From an uncultured Atopobiaceae bacterium (GTDB lineage: Bacteria > Actinomycetota > Coriobacteriia > Coriobacteriales > Atopobiaceae): a DNA stretch of 19,003 nt. Both the position numbers and the translations under genes were made by a program. Shown one piece after another: positions 7,178 through 14,080 of the stretch. The DNA lies in assembly GCA_905233865.1 (NCBI GenBank), contig CAJOGH010000036.1, forward strand, positions 4,170 to 23,172, read 5' to 3'. The notes beneath the pieces are model-generated. The model had not been told where the DNA came from. It searched no databases and saw only the letters and a list, made by a program, of their open reading frames with translations. Numbering within the stretch: the first letter of the stretch is position 1; the number at the start of each line of letters is the position of its first letter.

Positions 7178-7867
7178 ATGAGAAAGAACTCGTTTAACCT
7201 GATCGCCTGTGCGATGGTCTTCGTTTCGTGCCTGGTGATCTCCAACGTCATCGCCTCCAAGGTCGTGGTCACGGGGCTCTCCCTGTTTGGCAACCCCGTC
7301 ATGGTGCCCAGCGCCGTGCTGTGCTACGCCCTCACCTTCCTTGCCACCGACGTCGTCGGTGAGATCTGGGGCAAGCGCGAGGCCCAGCAGCTGGTGCGCA
7401 TCGGCTTCTTCTGCCAGGTCATCGCCCTGGGACTCATCGTGATGGCGCAGTTTTTGCCCGCGGCCGACCCCGCCATGCAGCAGGCCTATGAGATGCTGCT
7501 GGGTCAGAACTTCGTGTTCGTTGCCGCGTCGCTCACGGCCTATCTGTGCAGCCAGAGCTGGGACGTCTTCGTCTTCCACCGCATCCGTGACTGGGCGCGT
7601 GGGCGTGACGAGTCTGGCTTTGAGCGCAAACGCTGGCTGTGGAACAACGCGTCCACGATGACCTCGCAGATGATCGACACCATCATCTACATCGGCATCG
7701 CGTTTGGCATTGGCTCTGGCTGGCTCTTCCAGGGCGAGATGGTGGGCACGCTCGTTGCCATGATGGTCGGCCAGTACCTGGTCAAGCTCATCATCGCCCT
7801 GCTCGACACGCCGTTCTTCTACCTTCTCACGCACCGTGCCGTTCATGAGGCGCAGGAGGCCGAGTAG
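7178..7867 (+). CDS. yhhQ: Queuosine-precursor transporter, YhhQ/VUT family
   Basis: This 229-residue polytopic membrane protein has about six helices. Family motifs are LTFLATDVVGEIWGK (about residues 52-66), CSQSWDVFVFHRIR (about 124-137) and WNNASTMTSQMIDTIIYIGIAF (about 152-175). Members of this family (COG1738) import the queuosine precursors preQ0 and preQ1. Position after queF fits uptake of preQ0 followed by reduction to preQ1. AAAGGA lies 7 bases before ATG 7178, at the end of the structured leader. The C-terminus is short and polar. Substrate preference among preQ0, preQ1 and queuine cannot be told from the sequence. Confidence 0.9.
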   Translation: MRKNSFNLIACAMVFVSCLVISNVIASKVVVTGLSLFGNPVMVPSAVLCYALTFLATDVVGEIWGKREAQQLVRIGFFCQVIALGLIVMAQFLPAADPAMQQAYEMLLGQNFVFVAASLTAYLCSQSWDVFVFHRIRDWARGRDESGFERKRWLWNNASTMTSQMIDTIIYIGIAFGIGSGWLFQGEMVGTLVAMMVGQYLVKLIIALLDTPFFYLLTHRAVHEAQEAE

Positions 7868-7936
7868 GAAGCGCGCGTTCAGCGTTGCCCAATGGTCGTG
7901 TGCGCGAGGTGGAGTTACGAATATCGTGTGATTGGC

Positions 7937-7966
7937 TTGCATGGCTTGGAAGGGATACGGTATAGT
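7937..7966 (+). promoter_or_regulatory. Promoter of tRNA-Val
   Basis: TTGCAT (7937-7942) and TATAGT (7961-7966) are spaced by 18 bp and lie 33 bases before the tRNA 5' end. The -10 is identical to that of the tRNA-Gly promoter. Confidence 0.65.
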
Positions 7967-7999
7967 ACTCCTCGCTGCGCAATGCAGCCCCTGAATAAC

Positions 8000-8074
8000 G
8001 GGCGTTTAGCTCAGGGGGAGAGCGCTTCCCTGACACGGAAGAGGTCACAAGTTCAAATCTTGTAACGCCCACCA
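8000..8074 (+). tRNA. tRNA-Val (anticodon GAC)
   Basis: This is a 75-nt tRNA with encoded CCA. Acceptor GGGCGTT pairs with AACGCCC. The anticodon stem CTTCC/GGAAG encloses CTGACAC, giving GAC. The T arm contains AGTTCAAATCT. It marks the left edge of the accessory stretch that follows. Confidence 0.95.
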
Positions 8075-8378
8075 CATGGATTTCCATCTGCCTGCTTTTG
8101 TTTAATGACTTGACTTGCGAATTACCCCCGTTGCGAGCTTGGCGGAAAATAGCTAAGAAATGCGGCGGAAAATATATAAAAAAATAGGCTGAAGCAATTG
8201 TCTTGCTTGGAGTGCCCTTCGATACGCTCCCACAACCCAGCCCAACGTTGCTAGAATGTGTAGAAGATGTGGAGGCACTGAAACTCCCTTTAAAGCTAGG
8301 GACAGAAGTTCCCAAAGCACCGTATAACGGTTGTACTAAAAGCGGGTTTCCACCCTGCCAGTCAAGAAGGAGGAAGAC
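8075..8378. other. AT-rich intergenic region upstream of the RiPP precursor
   Basis: This 304-base stretch is markedly more AT-rich than its surroundings. It holds a weak hairpin after tRNA-Val (ATGGA/TCCAT, 8076-8087, then TTTTGTTT), a direct repeat (8141-8174), a -10-like TATATA (8173-8178), a small hairpin AAGCAA/TTGCTT (8192-8208) and a long leader to the Nif11 gene. Open frames here are short and have no recognisable protein content; the minus-strand frame crossing the tRNA is a familiar spurious tRNA-derived ORF. Confidence 0.6.
8141..8178 (+). promoter_or_regulatory. Direct-repeat operator and -10 box upstream of the Nif11 peptide gene
   Basis: GGCGGAAAATA occurs twice (8141-8151 and 8164-8174), start-to-start distance 23 bp, about two helical turns. 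The second copy overlaps TATATA (8173-8178), and there is no good -35 box. This layout is typical of activator-dependent promoters in which a dimeric regulator binds over the -35 region. The regulator is unknown. Confidence 0.4.
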
Positions 8379-8573
8379 ATGGATCCCAAGAAGCTAAGCC
8401 CCGAGCTCCGCGAGAAGGCTAAGGCGTGCAAGACCCCCGAGGAGATGCTGAAGCTCGCGAAGGAGGAGGGCTACGAGCTCTCCGACGAGGACCTGGATGG
8501 CGTCACCGGCGGATGGTCGTGCGATAGCTTTGGGGAGCGCAGCGACTGCCACCTGAACCAGTGGTACGAGTAG
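8379..8573 (+). CDS. Nif11-like leader RiPP precursor peptide
   Basis: This 64-residue peptide follows a near-perfect AAGGAGG ribosome-binding site. Residues 1-45 are a charged, helical leader with TPEEMLKLAKEEGYELSDEDL, the Nif11-family signature, ending in GVTGG, a double-glycine cleavage site. The predicted core is residues 46-64 (WSCDSFGERSDCHLNQWYE): 19 residues with Cys48 and Cys57 eight residues apart, two Trp, one Tyr and few Ser, so it does not look like a lanthipeptide core. The next gene, 110 bp downstream, is the only plausible maturation enzyme nearby. No peptidase-transporter or immunity gene is visible. Final modification and activity are unknown. Confidence 0.82.
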   Translation: MDPKKLSPELREKAKACKTPEEMLKLAKEEGYELSDEDLDGVTGGWSCDSFGERSDCHLNQWYE

Positions 8574-8617
8574 TCGTCCCTTCCGTACGGCACAAGTAGC
8601 AGAAGATCGACGACTTA

Positions 8618-8655
8618 GGCGTCTGTTCCGCGTCGCATGGTGTGGAACAGGCGCC
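8618..8655 (+). terminator. Strong hairpin between precursor and downstream enzyme gene
   Basis: GGCGTCTGTTCC (8618-8629) pairs with GGAACAGGCGCC (8644-8655) over 12 bp with a single G-U, closing a 14-nt loop. No U-tract follows. In RiPP operons such a hairpin commonly limits read-through or protects the upstream mRNA, giving more precursor than enzyme. That role here is inference. Confidence 0.5.
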
Positions 8656-8683
8656 ATCTCGTGTATTGACTAGGAGTGAGCAC

Positions 8684-9544
8684 ATGGTTGACGCGCGTTT
8701 CGCATTGCCGGACTTTACGTCTAACTTCCAGCTGAACCTCGCCCTCATAAAGGCGTGGCGCAGCGACCCGGCGATGTTCCGAGACGGAGTGTGCCTAGAC
8801 AGCGTGTACGGCTGCTTTCCCCAGTGCAAGGCCAACGGCGGGCGGCACGTTGTGGGGAAGCGGTATACGCCATTCCTGATGCACGGAACCTTTGCCATGC
8901 TCAACGATGCGGGCGTGAAGGTGCGCCTGACCTTTACCAACGTGTTCCTCGACCGCCATGTACTGAGCGGTGATCCGTACGTGAGGGAGATCCTGGACAT
9001 CGCGAGCAACTATGACGTTGAGGTAATCGTCTATACGGATGAGGCTACAGACTATCTGCGTCAGAACTATCCGTTCAAGCTCGTGCTGTCGACAAGCCGT
9101 GAGATCACCGACATACATGCGCTCAACGATGCGCTTGAGCGCTTTGACTACGTGGTACTCAACTACAACCTGAACAAGGACTACGACGTTCTTTCCCAGG
9201 TCGCCCACCCAGAACGCCTCGAGGTGATGGTCAACGAGCTCTGTGCGCCCCATTGCCCCGTTCGTCAGAAGCACTACGAGCACGAGAGCCGTGACCAGCT
9301 AAACGGCGAGAGTACGCTCTTTTGCGAGGAGTGCGGCCGCTCGAAGGCCGACCTCGCCGACCTGTTCGACGGCCCGATCGTCCTTTCCAACGAGGAGGTT
9401 TCCCGCCTGCGCATGGAGTACGGAATCCGTTACTTCAAGATCGTCGGGCGCAAGAGGCGGCGCGACAAGCTCATTGACGTCTTTCTGTACTACCTGGTCA
9501 AGCCCCAGTACCACGAGGACGTTCGCCAAATGCTCCTTGGGTAA
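8684..9544 (+). CDS. Divergent U32-peptidase-like Fe-S barrel protein, candidate RiPP maturase
   Basis: This 286-residue soluble protein has alternating strands and helices typical of a TIM barrel (for example VRLTFTN 80-86, DVEVIVYTD 111-119, FDYVVLNYNLN 154-164). The segment LEVMVNELCAPHCPVRQKHY (179-198) and the later YGIRYFKIVGR (246-256) resemble the U32 family pattern in which a Cys-rich patch precedes a KIEGR-type motif. Cysteines 187, 191, 214 and 217 could bind one Fe-S cluster, as in U32 proteins UbiU/UbiV, TrhP and RlhA; Cys37, Cys44 and Cys48 form a second group. ATG 8684 follows AGGAG at 7 bases. I do not recognise the exact family; adjacency to the Nif11 peptide suggests peptide modification. 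A radical-SAM CxxxCxxC motif is absent. Confidence 0.5.
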   Translation: MVDARFALPDFTSNFQLNLALIKAWRSDPAMFRDGVCLDSVYGCFPQCKANGGRHVVGKRYTPFLMHGTFAMLNDAGVKVRLTFTNVFLDRHVLSGDPYVREILDIASNYDVEVIVYTDEATDYLRQNYPFKLVLSTSREITDIHALNDALERFDYVVLNYNLNKDYDVLSQVAHPERLEVMVNELCAPHCPVRQKHYEHESRDQLNGESTLFCEECGRSKADLADLFDGPIVLSNEEVSRLRMEYGIRYFKIVGRKRRRDKLIDVFLYYLVKPQYHEDVRQMLLG

Positions 9545-9876
9545 GGATCCTGGTATAAGGCGAGTGTCGGACAAGCTCCGCCCGTCCTTTCGGTCGATAA
9601 GAGCATACGTAACGCCTATTACAGTTTGTTTTGGCCTCAATCGAAAACTGTTTGATTCGTCGCCCCGAAGAGGCTAGCATTGGATGCAGCTTTGAGGGGC
9701 CGCCGGCCGGCCGCCCCGCATGGGCGGTGGCGGAAACGCAACCGCTTGCCTCCATCATCCACAGCCATCCGCACCTAGGCGACGCTCGTACTAACAATGG
9801 ACGCACATGCTTTTGCTACGTTGACGCGGGCTGTTTCAAGACATTGGCGCGTCACGCGTTGGGAGAGGAGACCAAC
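9545..9876. other. Gene-free region upstream of the surface protein
   Basis: This 332-base region contains a 7-bp inverted repeat, ACAGTTT/AAACTGT (9621-9627, 9645-9651), and a GC hairpin built on GCCGGCCGGC (9702-9711) flanked by GGGGC and GCCCC (9696-9717). Neither is followed by a U-tract. No convincing promoter boxes were found. The reading frame of the surface protein stays open through part of it, but that sequence lacks a signal peptide and a ribosome-binding site and is not counted as coding. Confidence 0.5.
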
Positions 9877-12117
9877 ATGGGAGCAACTCCCAAAGGGAAG
9901 CTGCCAAGGCTCGCACTAAGCCTGATTGTAGTCATCACCATGGTGCTGGGGCTTATGTCCGGCGCGGGTGTAGGGATGGCCCTGGCGGATGATGACGAAA
10001 CCGGTCTCATTGCGCCCGCAGAGCTGCAGACCGCCGCTGATACGTACCCCCTCTGGGTTGGCGAGACGCAGGTCACGAGCGCTAACCTGACGGGTCAGGG
10101 CTGGAGCTTCATGCCGGCTGCGAACGGCAATCCCGCTACGTTAACGCTGAGCGGCTACAGCTACACGGGCCCGGGCCATATGGAAACGCTGCAGGACTAC
10201 GATGGCGAATGGGACTATTATCGCCACGCCCCGATCTTTTGGAACGCTGACAGCGCGTTGGTAGTCGAGCTTGCAGGCGAAAGCAGCATCGTTGTCACTG
10301 CCGATTCCACGGACGGCAACGCTTCAGAAGGCAGCGACGACGAAGAGGATGAAGATCCAACCCATCGCTACTGCGGCATCTTCTGCGCGGGGAGCCTGAC
10401 GGTCAAAGGGACGGGTAGCCTTTCTGCAAATGCCGGCGGCATGGAAGACGGAGGGGCCGGCATCTATGCAAAGGGCGACGTGAACGTCGAGGGCGGCTCG
10501 GTATTGGCGACAGGCTGCGATTACGGCATCTATTCGTACGAGGGCACGATTGCCATCGGCGCAGACGCCGGAACGGTTGTCGCCGAAACCACAGGGGGCG
10601 CGAACACGCTGTACGGGATAAGCGCCGAATACGGTGACGTGAAAATCGACGGCGGTACGGTCACCGCCAGTGGATATCGCGGCATCTCCGTGGGAGGCGA
10701 CATCGTCGTCAACGGCGGCGAGGTTTTTGCCCTATGCTCCGTTCCCGCCTCCTACACAACAAGCATCATGGCCCCCTGCGCCATCGCCTGCGACTACGGC
10801 ACCCTGACCGTCAACGGCGGCACGGTCACCGCAAAGGGCCACCAGTACGGCATCTACGCCGTGCGCCACCCCGCATCGGGCGAAACGGGATTGGTTCCCG
10901 GCATTGTCGTCAACGGCGGCAGCGTCGTAGCGGAAAGCAGGGAAAGCGAAAGCAGCGGCATCGGCATTGACGGCTGCATCATGACCGTAAAGGGAGGCTC
11001 CGTTCAGGCATCTGGAAACGGCGACAAGGCATACGGCGTGAGCGCCATCGATTCCAGGGGCAAATCCGGCAACGGCTCGCTCGTGATCGAAGAGGGGGTT
11101 GCGTCTTTTATCGCCCAGGGCCCGGCCGGCGCCATCAATGCGGATACCAGCGTGAAGAACGCCGTTTTCGGCCTTGGCTATTCAGACGTTGCCGGTACCG
11201 AGGGCAAGACGTCCATTGAGGCCAACGCAGATAGCAAGGACTTGAGCGGCTACAGACGGGTCCTCTTCCCGGCCACTGCGGCTTCCGCTACGACGGCGCC
11301 TGCGGGGAAGAGCCTTCTCTACACCGGCAAGCCCCAGGAGCTGGTGACGGAGGGCGCAGCCAGCGGCGGCACCATGCTGTACTCGCTCGATGGGAAGACG
11401 TATGCCGCCGAGCTGCCCACCGCGACGGATCCGGGCGAGTACACGGTCTACTACAAAGTGGCCGGCGATGCGAGCCATGTCGACTCCCAGACGCAGACGG
11501 TGACCTCCACCATTGTCGAGAAGATCTATCCCGCGCCGACCATGTCCAACAGCAAGGGTTCCGCCTTCGCCTCTCAAACGGACGAGATCACCTACGCTGT
11601 GAACCAGGAAGTGCCCAGCTGGGCGACGTCCGTGCGCACGTGGGTCGACCTCGAGGACGTCCTGCAATACACGGTGGACGCCAGCGGTGTCGCCGTGACG
11701 TGCGACGGCGCGGCGCTAAGCTCTGCCAAGGTATCCATCGACGGCCAGAAGCTCACGGTGGAGATAGACGATGCCACGGCCCTGCGCGGCAAGACCATAC
11801 AGATTTCCTACAAGGCCAAGCTGCGCTCGGGCGCGACGCTCGACCCCTACCTCAACGCCGACAAGAACATCGCGTCGGTGCCTTACCAGGCGCACACCTC
11901 TTTCGACGGAGAGTCAAAGGTGGTCTCGTCGCAGGTGGAGAGCGTGAAGTTCAGGGTAAGCGCCGCGAAGGGCGACTCCAACAGTGCGGGCGGGTCGAGC
12001 TCGAGCCTCCCAAAGACCGGCGACACCATGCTCTACGCGGCTCCCGCAGCCACCGCCCTCGTGGTGCTGGCCGCTGCGGCGCTCGCGCTCGCGGCTCGAA
12101 GGCGCCAGCGCGACTAG
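9877..12117 (+). CDS. LPXTG cell-wall-anchored beta-helix surface protein
   Basis: This 746-residue secreted protein starts at ATG 9877 after GAGAGGAG. Residues 1-37 are a signal peptide (basic start, long hydrophobic core, likely cleavage after MALA). Residues about 165-440 contain imperfect repeats such as VNGGTVTAKGHQYGIYA and VKGGSVQASG, indicating a right-handed beta-helix adhesin-like domain. An MBG/Ig-like domain follows (about 478-545; LLYTGKPQELV, SLDGKTYAAELPT, GEYTVYYKV). A fimbrial, isopeptide-type domain spans about 555-690. The C-terminus has LPKTG (711-715), a hydrophobic segment and RRRQRD, the sortase sorting signal. It is probably an adhesin or matrix-binding protein; the ligand is unknown. 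No sortase gene is in the window. The phosphatase gene 50 bp downstream is probably co-transcribed. Confidence 0.9.
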   Translation: MGATPKGKLPRLALSLIVVITMVLGLMSGAGVGMALADDDETGLIAPAELQTAADTYPLWVGETQVTSANLTGQGWSFMPAANGNPATLTLSGYSYTGPGHMETLQDYDGEWDYYRHAPIFWNADSALVVELAGESSIVVTADSTDGNASEGSDDEEDEDPTHRYCGIFCAGSLTVKGTGSLSANAGGMEDGGAGIYAKGDVNVEGGSVLATGCDYGIYSYEGTIAIGADAGTVVAETTGGANTLYGISAEYGDVKIDGGTVTASGYRGISVGGDIVVNGGEVFALCSVPASYTTSIMAPCAIACDYGTLTVNGGTVTAKGHQYGIYAVRHPASGETGLVPGIVVNGGSVVAESRESESSGIGIDGCIMTVKGGSVQASGNGDKAYGVSAIDSRGKSGNGSLVIEEGVASFIAQGPAGAINADTSVKNAVFGLGYSDVAGTEGKTSIEANADSKDLSGYRRVLFPATAASATTAPAGKSLLYTGKPQELVTEGAASGGTMLYSLDGKTYAAELPTATDPGEYTVYYKVAGDASHVDSQTQTVTSTIVEKIYPAPTMSNSKGSAFASQTDEITYAVNQEVPSWATSVRTWVDLEDVLQYTVDASGVAVTCDGAALSSAKVSIDGQKLTVEIDDATALRGKTIQISYKAKLRSGATLDPYLNADKNIASVPYQAHTSFDGESKVVSSQVESVKFRVSAAKGDSNSAGGSSSSLPKTGDTMLYAAPAATALVVLAAAALALAARRRQRD

Positions 12118-12167
12118 ACGCAACGCCGTGCATCACGCATGAACCATCGCCCGAAGCTGAGGAAACC

Positions 12168-13676
12168 ATGCTCGACAAGACTACAGACGGCCGTGCAATG
12201 TTGAAATTGCTCTTCACTCTCCTGTCGGCTGTGGCCTCCTTCGCCCTCAGCTGGTTGCTTTTTGCCGATCAGGAAACCCTCGCTAGGGTAGGCGAGCGCC
12301 TGTACGACTGTGGCATCGACGTCGTCGGGGCGTTCACCTGCGCGGCCCTGTACTTTGGCAGCATGAGGCAGAGAGGTGTCGGGGCGAGGGAGTTCGGCGC
12401 CTTGACCGTCTTGGTGAGTGCCGGCTTTCTGGTGAATGGGCTTATGTTCTTCACGGGGCTCGCGTTGGGACAGGCGACGCTGTTCTTCGCGTTCGCCATG
12501 ATCAGCAAACTGCTCGACCTCGTGATGATCTATTTCTTCTACCGCTACGTGAGGGTCACGCTTGATTTCAAAGGCAAGCTCGCCATCTGGGCAGACAGGG
12601 TCATCCCCGTCCTGATGGTGGTTCAAACGCTGGTCACGCTGTCCAACATCTTCTATCCGCTCACATTCTGGGTCGACGCAAACGCAATGTACTACGCTAC
12701 AGATGTCTCTGCAGCGGAAGACGTGTACCTCGTCGTGGCGTCGGTCGTCGCGACCGTCCTGATCATCCGAAGCGAAAGCCCTCGCAACCAGAAAGCCGCA
12801 GCCCTGACGTTCATCTTCTTGCCGCTCTTTAACTACTTCACGACCCCTGGAGAGTTCGGTAACGCATCCAACTACGGGATGATCCTGATGTCGCTGGTCA
12901 TCCTGTACTGCATCGTATTCAACTACAACAGCTCCAAGCTGGTGTCCACGCAGACGGAGCTCAACGCGGCCGCGGGGATTCAGGCGGGCATGCTGCCCTC
13001 GGTCCCTCCTGCGGGCGAGGCGTTCGATTTGCACGCGAGCATGAATACGGCGAAAGAAGTGGGCGGCGACTTCTACGATTGCTTCATGATCGACCCGAAC
13101 CGCCTTTGCATCGTCATCGCAGACGTCAGTGGCAAGGGCATGCCTGCCGCGCTCTTCATGATGCGGGGCACCACTGTGATCAAGGACTACGCCCTCGTCC
13201 GAGACGGCACGTCGGAGATCATGACCGCCGCAAACGCACGTCTCTGCGAGAACAACGACGAGGACATGTTCATAACCGCGTGGATCGGCATCCTGGACAC
13301 GCGCACGATGACTCTGCAGTACACCAATGCCGGGCACAATTACCCGGTCTTGCAACGCAGGGGAAAGCCATGCGAGCCGTTGAAGGACGCCCATGAGCTG
13401 TTCCTCGCCGGGTTTGATTTCACGGAATACGGTCAAAGCGAACTCAAGCTCGAGCCGGGAGACCGCCTCTTCCTCTATACCGATGGCGTCACCGAGGCCC
13501 ATGACCCGACGAACGCCCTATATGGTGAAGACAGGTTGGACAAGGTACTAGAGGACACCAGGCAATCTCCCGGCGACCAGGTGCTCGCCAGCGTCCTCGA
13601 GGACATCGGGGACTTCTCTCGGGGAGCCCCCCAGTTCGACGACATCACCATGGTCGTTCTGACCATCAAGGAATAG
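12168..13676 (+). CDS. Membrane-bound PP2C phosphatase (SpoIIE/RsbU family)
   Basis: This 502-residue protein has seven or eight predicted membrane helices in residues about 11-253, then a cytoplasmic PP2C/SpoIIE domain (about 265-500). Catalytic motifs are intact: EVGGDFYD (297-304), ADVSGKG (318-324), TNAGHNYPVL, LFLYTDGVTEA and a final FDDITMVVL. The membrane part does not match a named sensor that I recognise. ATG 12168 follows GAGGAAACC; the frame is open far upstream but overlaps the surface-protein gene there. In this family the usual substrate is a phosphorylated STAS protein. Candidate partners are the STAS-kinase fusion at 5184-5909 and unseen proteins near the right edge. The repeat array begins 4 bases after its stop. 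Confidence 0.88.
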   Translation: MLDKTTDGRAMLKLLFTLLSAVASFALSWLLFADQETLARVGERLYDCGIDVVGAFTCAALYFGSMRQRGVGAREFGALTVLVSAGFLVNGLMFFTGLALGQATLFFAFAMISKLLDLVMIYFFYRYVRVTLDFKGKLAIWADRVIPVLMVVQTLVTLSNIFYPLTFWVDANAMYYATDVSAAEDVYLVVASVVATVLIIRSESPRNQKAAALTFIFLPLFNYFTTPGEFGNASNYGMILMSLVILYCIVFNYNSSKLVSTQTELNAAAGIQAGMLPSVPPAGEAFDLHASMNTAKEVGGDFYDCFMIDPNRLCIVIADVSGKGMPAALFMMRGTTVIKDYALVRDGTSEIMTAANARLCENNDEDMFITAWIGILDTRTMTLQYTNAGHNYPVLQRRGKPCEPLKDAHELFLAGFDFTEYGQSELKLEPGDRLFLYTDGVTEAHDPTNALYGEDRLDKVLEDTRQSPGDQVLASVLEDIGDFSRGAPQFDDITMVVLTIKE

Positions 13677-13679
13677 AAA

Positions 13680-13706
13680 TGACAATGGGGACAGGTACCA
13701 TTATCA
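13680..13706. repeat. Palindromic repeat unit, copy 1 (left of the IS insertion)
   Basis: This 27-nt unit is TGACAATGG, GGACAGGTA, CCATTATCA: two 9-nt arms (one mismatch in this copy) around a 9-nt centre, with AAA on each side. It is the same unit as the three copies at 16718-16795. GGGGACAGGTACC-type repeats are widespread REP-like sequences; I recall this from general knowledge and have not compared databases. Confidence 0.85.
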
Positions 13707-13709
13707 AAA

Positions 13710-13721
13710 GGGGGTGCGGAC
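13710..13721 (+). repeat. Left terminal inverted repeat of the IS3 element
   Basis: GGGGGTGCGGAC is the exact reverse complement of 16703-16714. Confidence 0.85.
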
Positions 13722-13740
13722 TTTGATATTTCTTTCTCCT

Positions 13741-13970
13741 AATATGAGCGTATCAGGCGCAGCATAACTCGAGGAAGCGCCTGTTGCTGAGCGCCGGCGG
13801 ATCCGGTGCGTTATAGGCTGTCAGGGTTTTCCAGTGTTCCTACAATGGCTGCATCGGACACAGGGAAAGAGGATGGTCCGACGCTGGTGGCCGACGAATC
13901 CGGTTTGGCCATGTGCGGCTGTCCAGATGATCTTTTTTGTCATGCCGCCGGATTCGCTGGCGCCGACTGA
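13741..13970 (+). ncRNA. Candidate IS110 bridge RNA (5' non-coding end)
   Basis: About 340 bases of non-coding DNA precede the IS110 recombinase. IS110-group elements encode there a structured bridge RNA whose two internal loops pair with target and donor DNA. Stems seen in order are: CAGGCGC/GCGCCTG (13754-13760, 13777-13783); GCGCCGG/CCGGTGC (13791-13797, 13803-13809); TTTTCCAGTGT/ACACAGGGAAA (13827-13837, 13858-13868; one A-A mismatch, 20-nt loop); and CGAATCCGG/CCGGATTCG (13895-13903, 13948-13956; 44-nt interior). The succession of one short stem and larger looped stems fits the known layout. Ends and guide sequences cannot be fixed without a second copy or an empty site. Confidence 0.45.
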
Positions 13971-14080
13971 TAGCCGATAGGTTGATGTCGAGGCGCGCTT
14001 GGCGCAGCCTGCTCTCTCAAAGTAATGCCGTGGTTGGTGCCGTGGCCGAACGCCAGCTCCTCGCGAACGAAGGGAGCCGA

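Noticed and set aside
7827..8315. Long minus-strand open frame across tRNA-Val with a GVTRFELVTSSVSGKRS-like stretch
   Set aside because: This is the antisense translation of the tRNA-Val gene, a known type of spurious ORF, and it has no ribosome-binding site.
9608..9618. Possible att-like partial copy of the tRNA-Val 3' end (GTAACGCCTA)
   Set aside because: Only about nine of ten bases match, and no integrase gene is present in the accessory stretch, so chance is the simpler explanation.
9631..9876. 82-codon upstream extension of the surface-protein frame
   Set aside because: The signal peptide and ribosome-binding site place the start at 9877; the extension is compositionally odd and would bury the signal sequence.
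11640..12167. Upstream extension of the membrane phosphatase frame
   Set aside because: It lies out of frame inside the surface-protein gene; ATG 12168 has its own ribosome-binding site and begins the first membrane helix.
12114..13502. 462-codon minus-strand open frame opposite the membrane phosphatase
   Set aside because: It is a shadow of a clear SpoIIE gene in high-GC DNA; its translation is His/Arg/Asp-rich with no domain.
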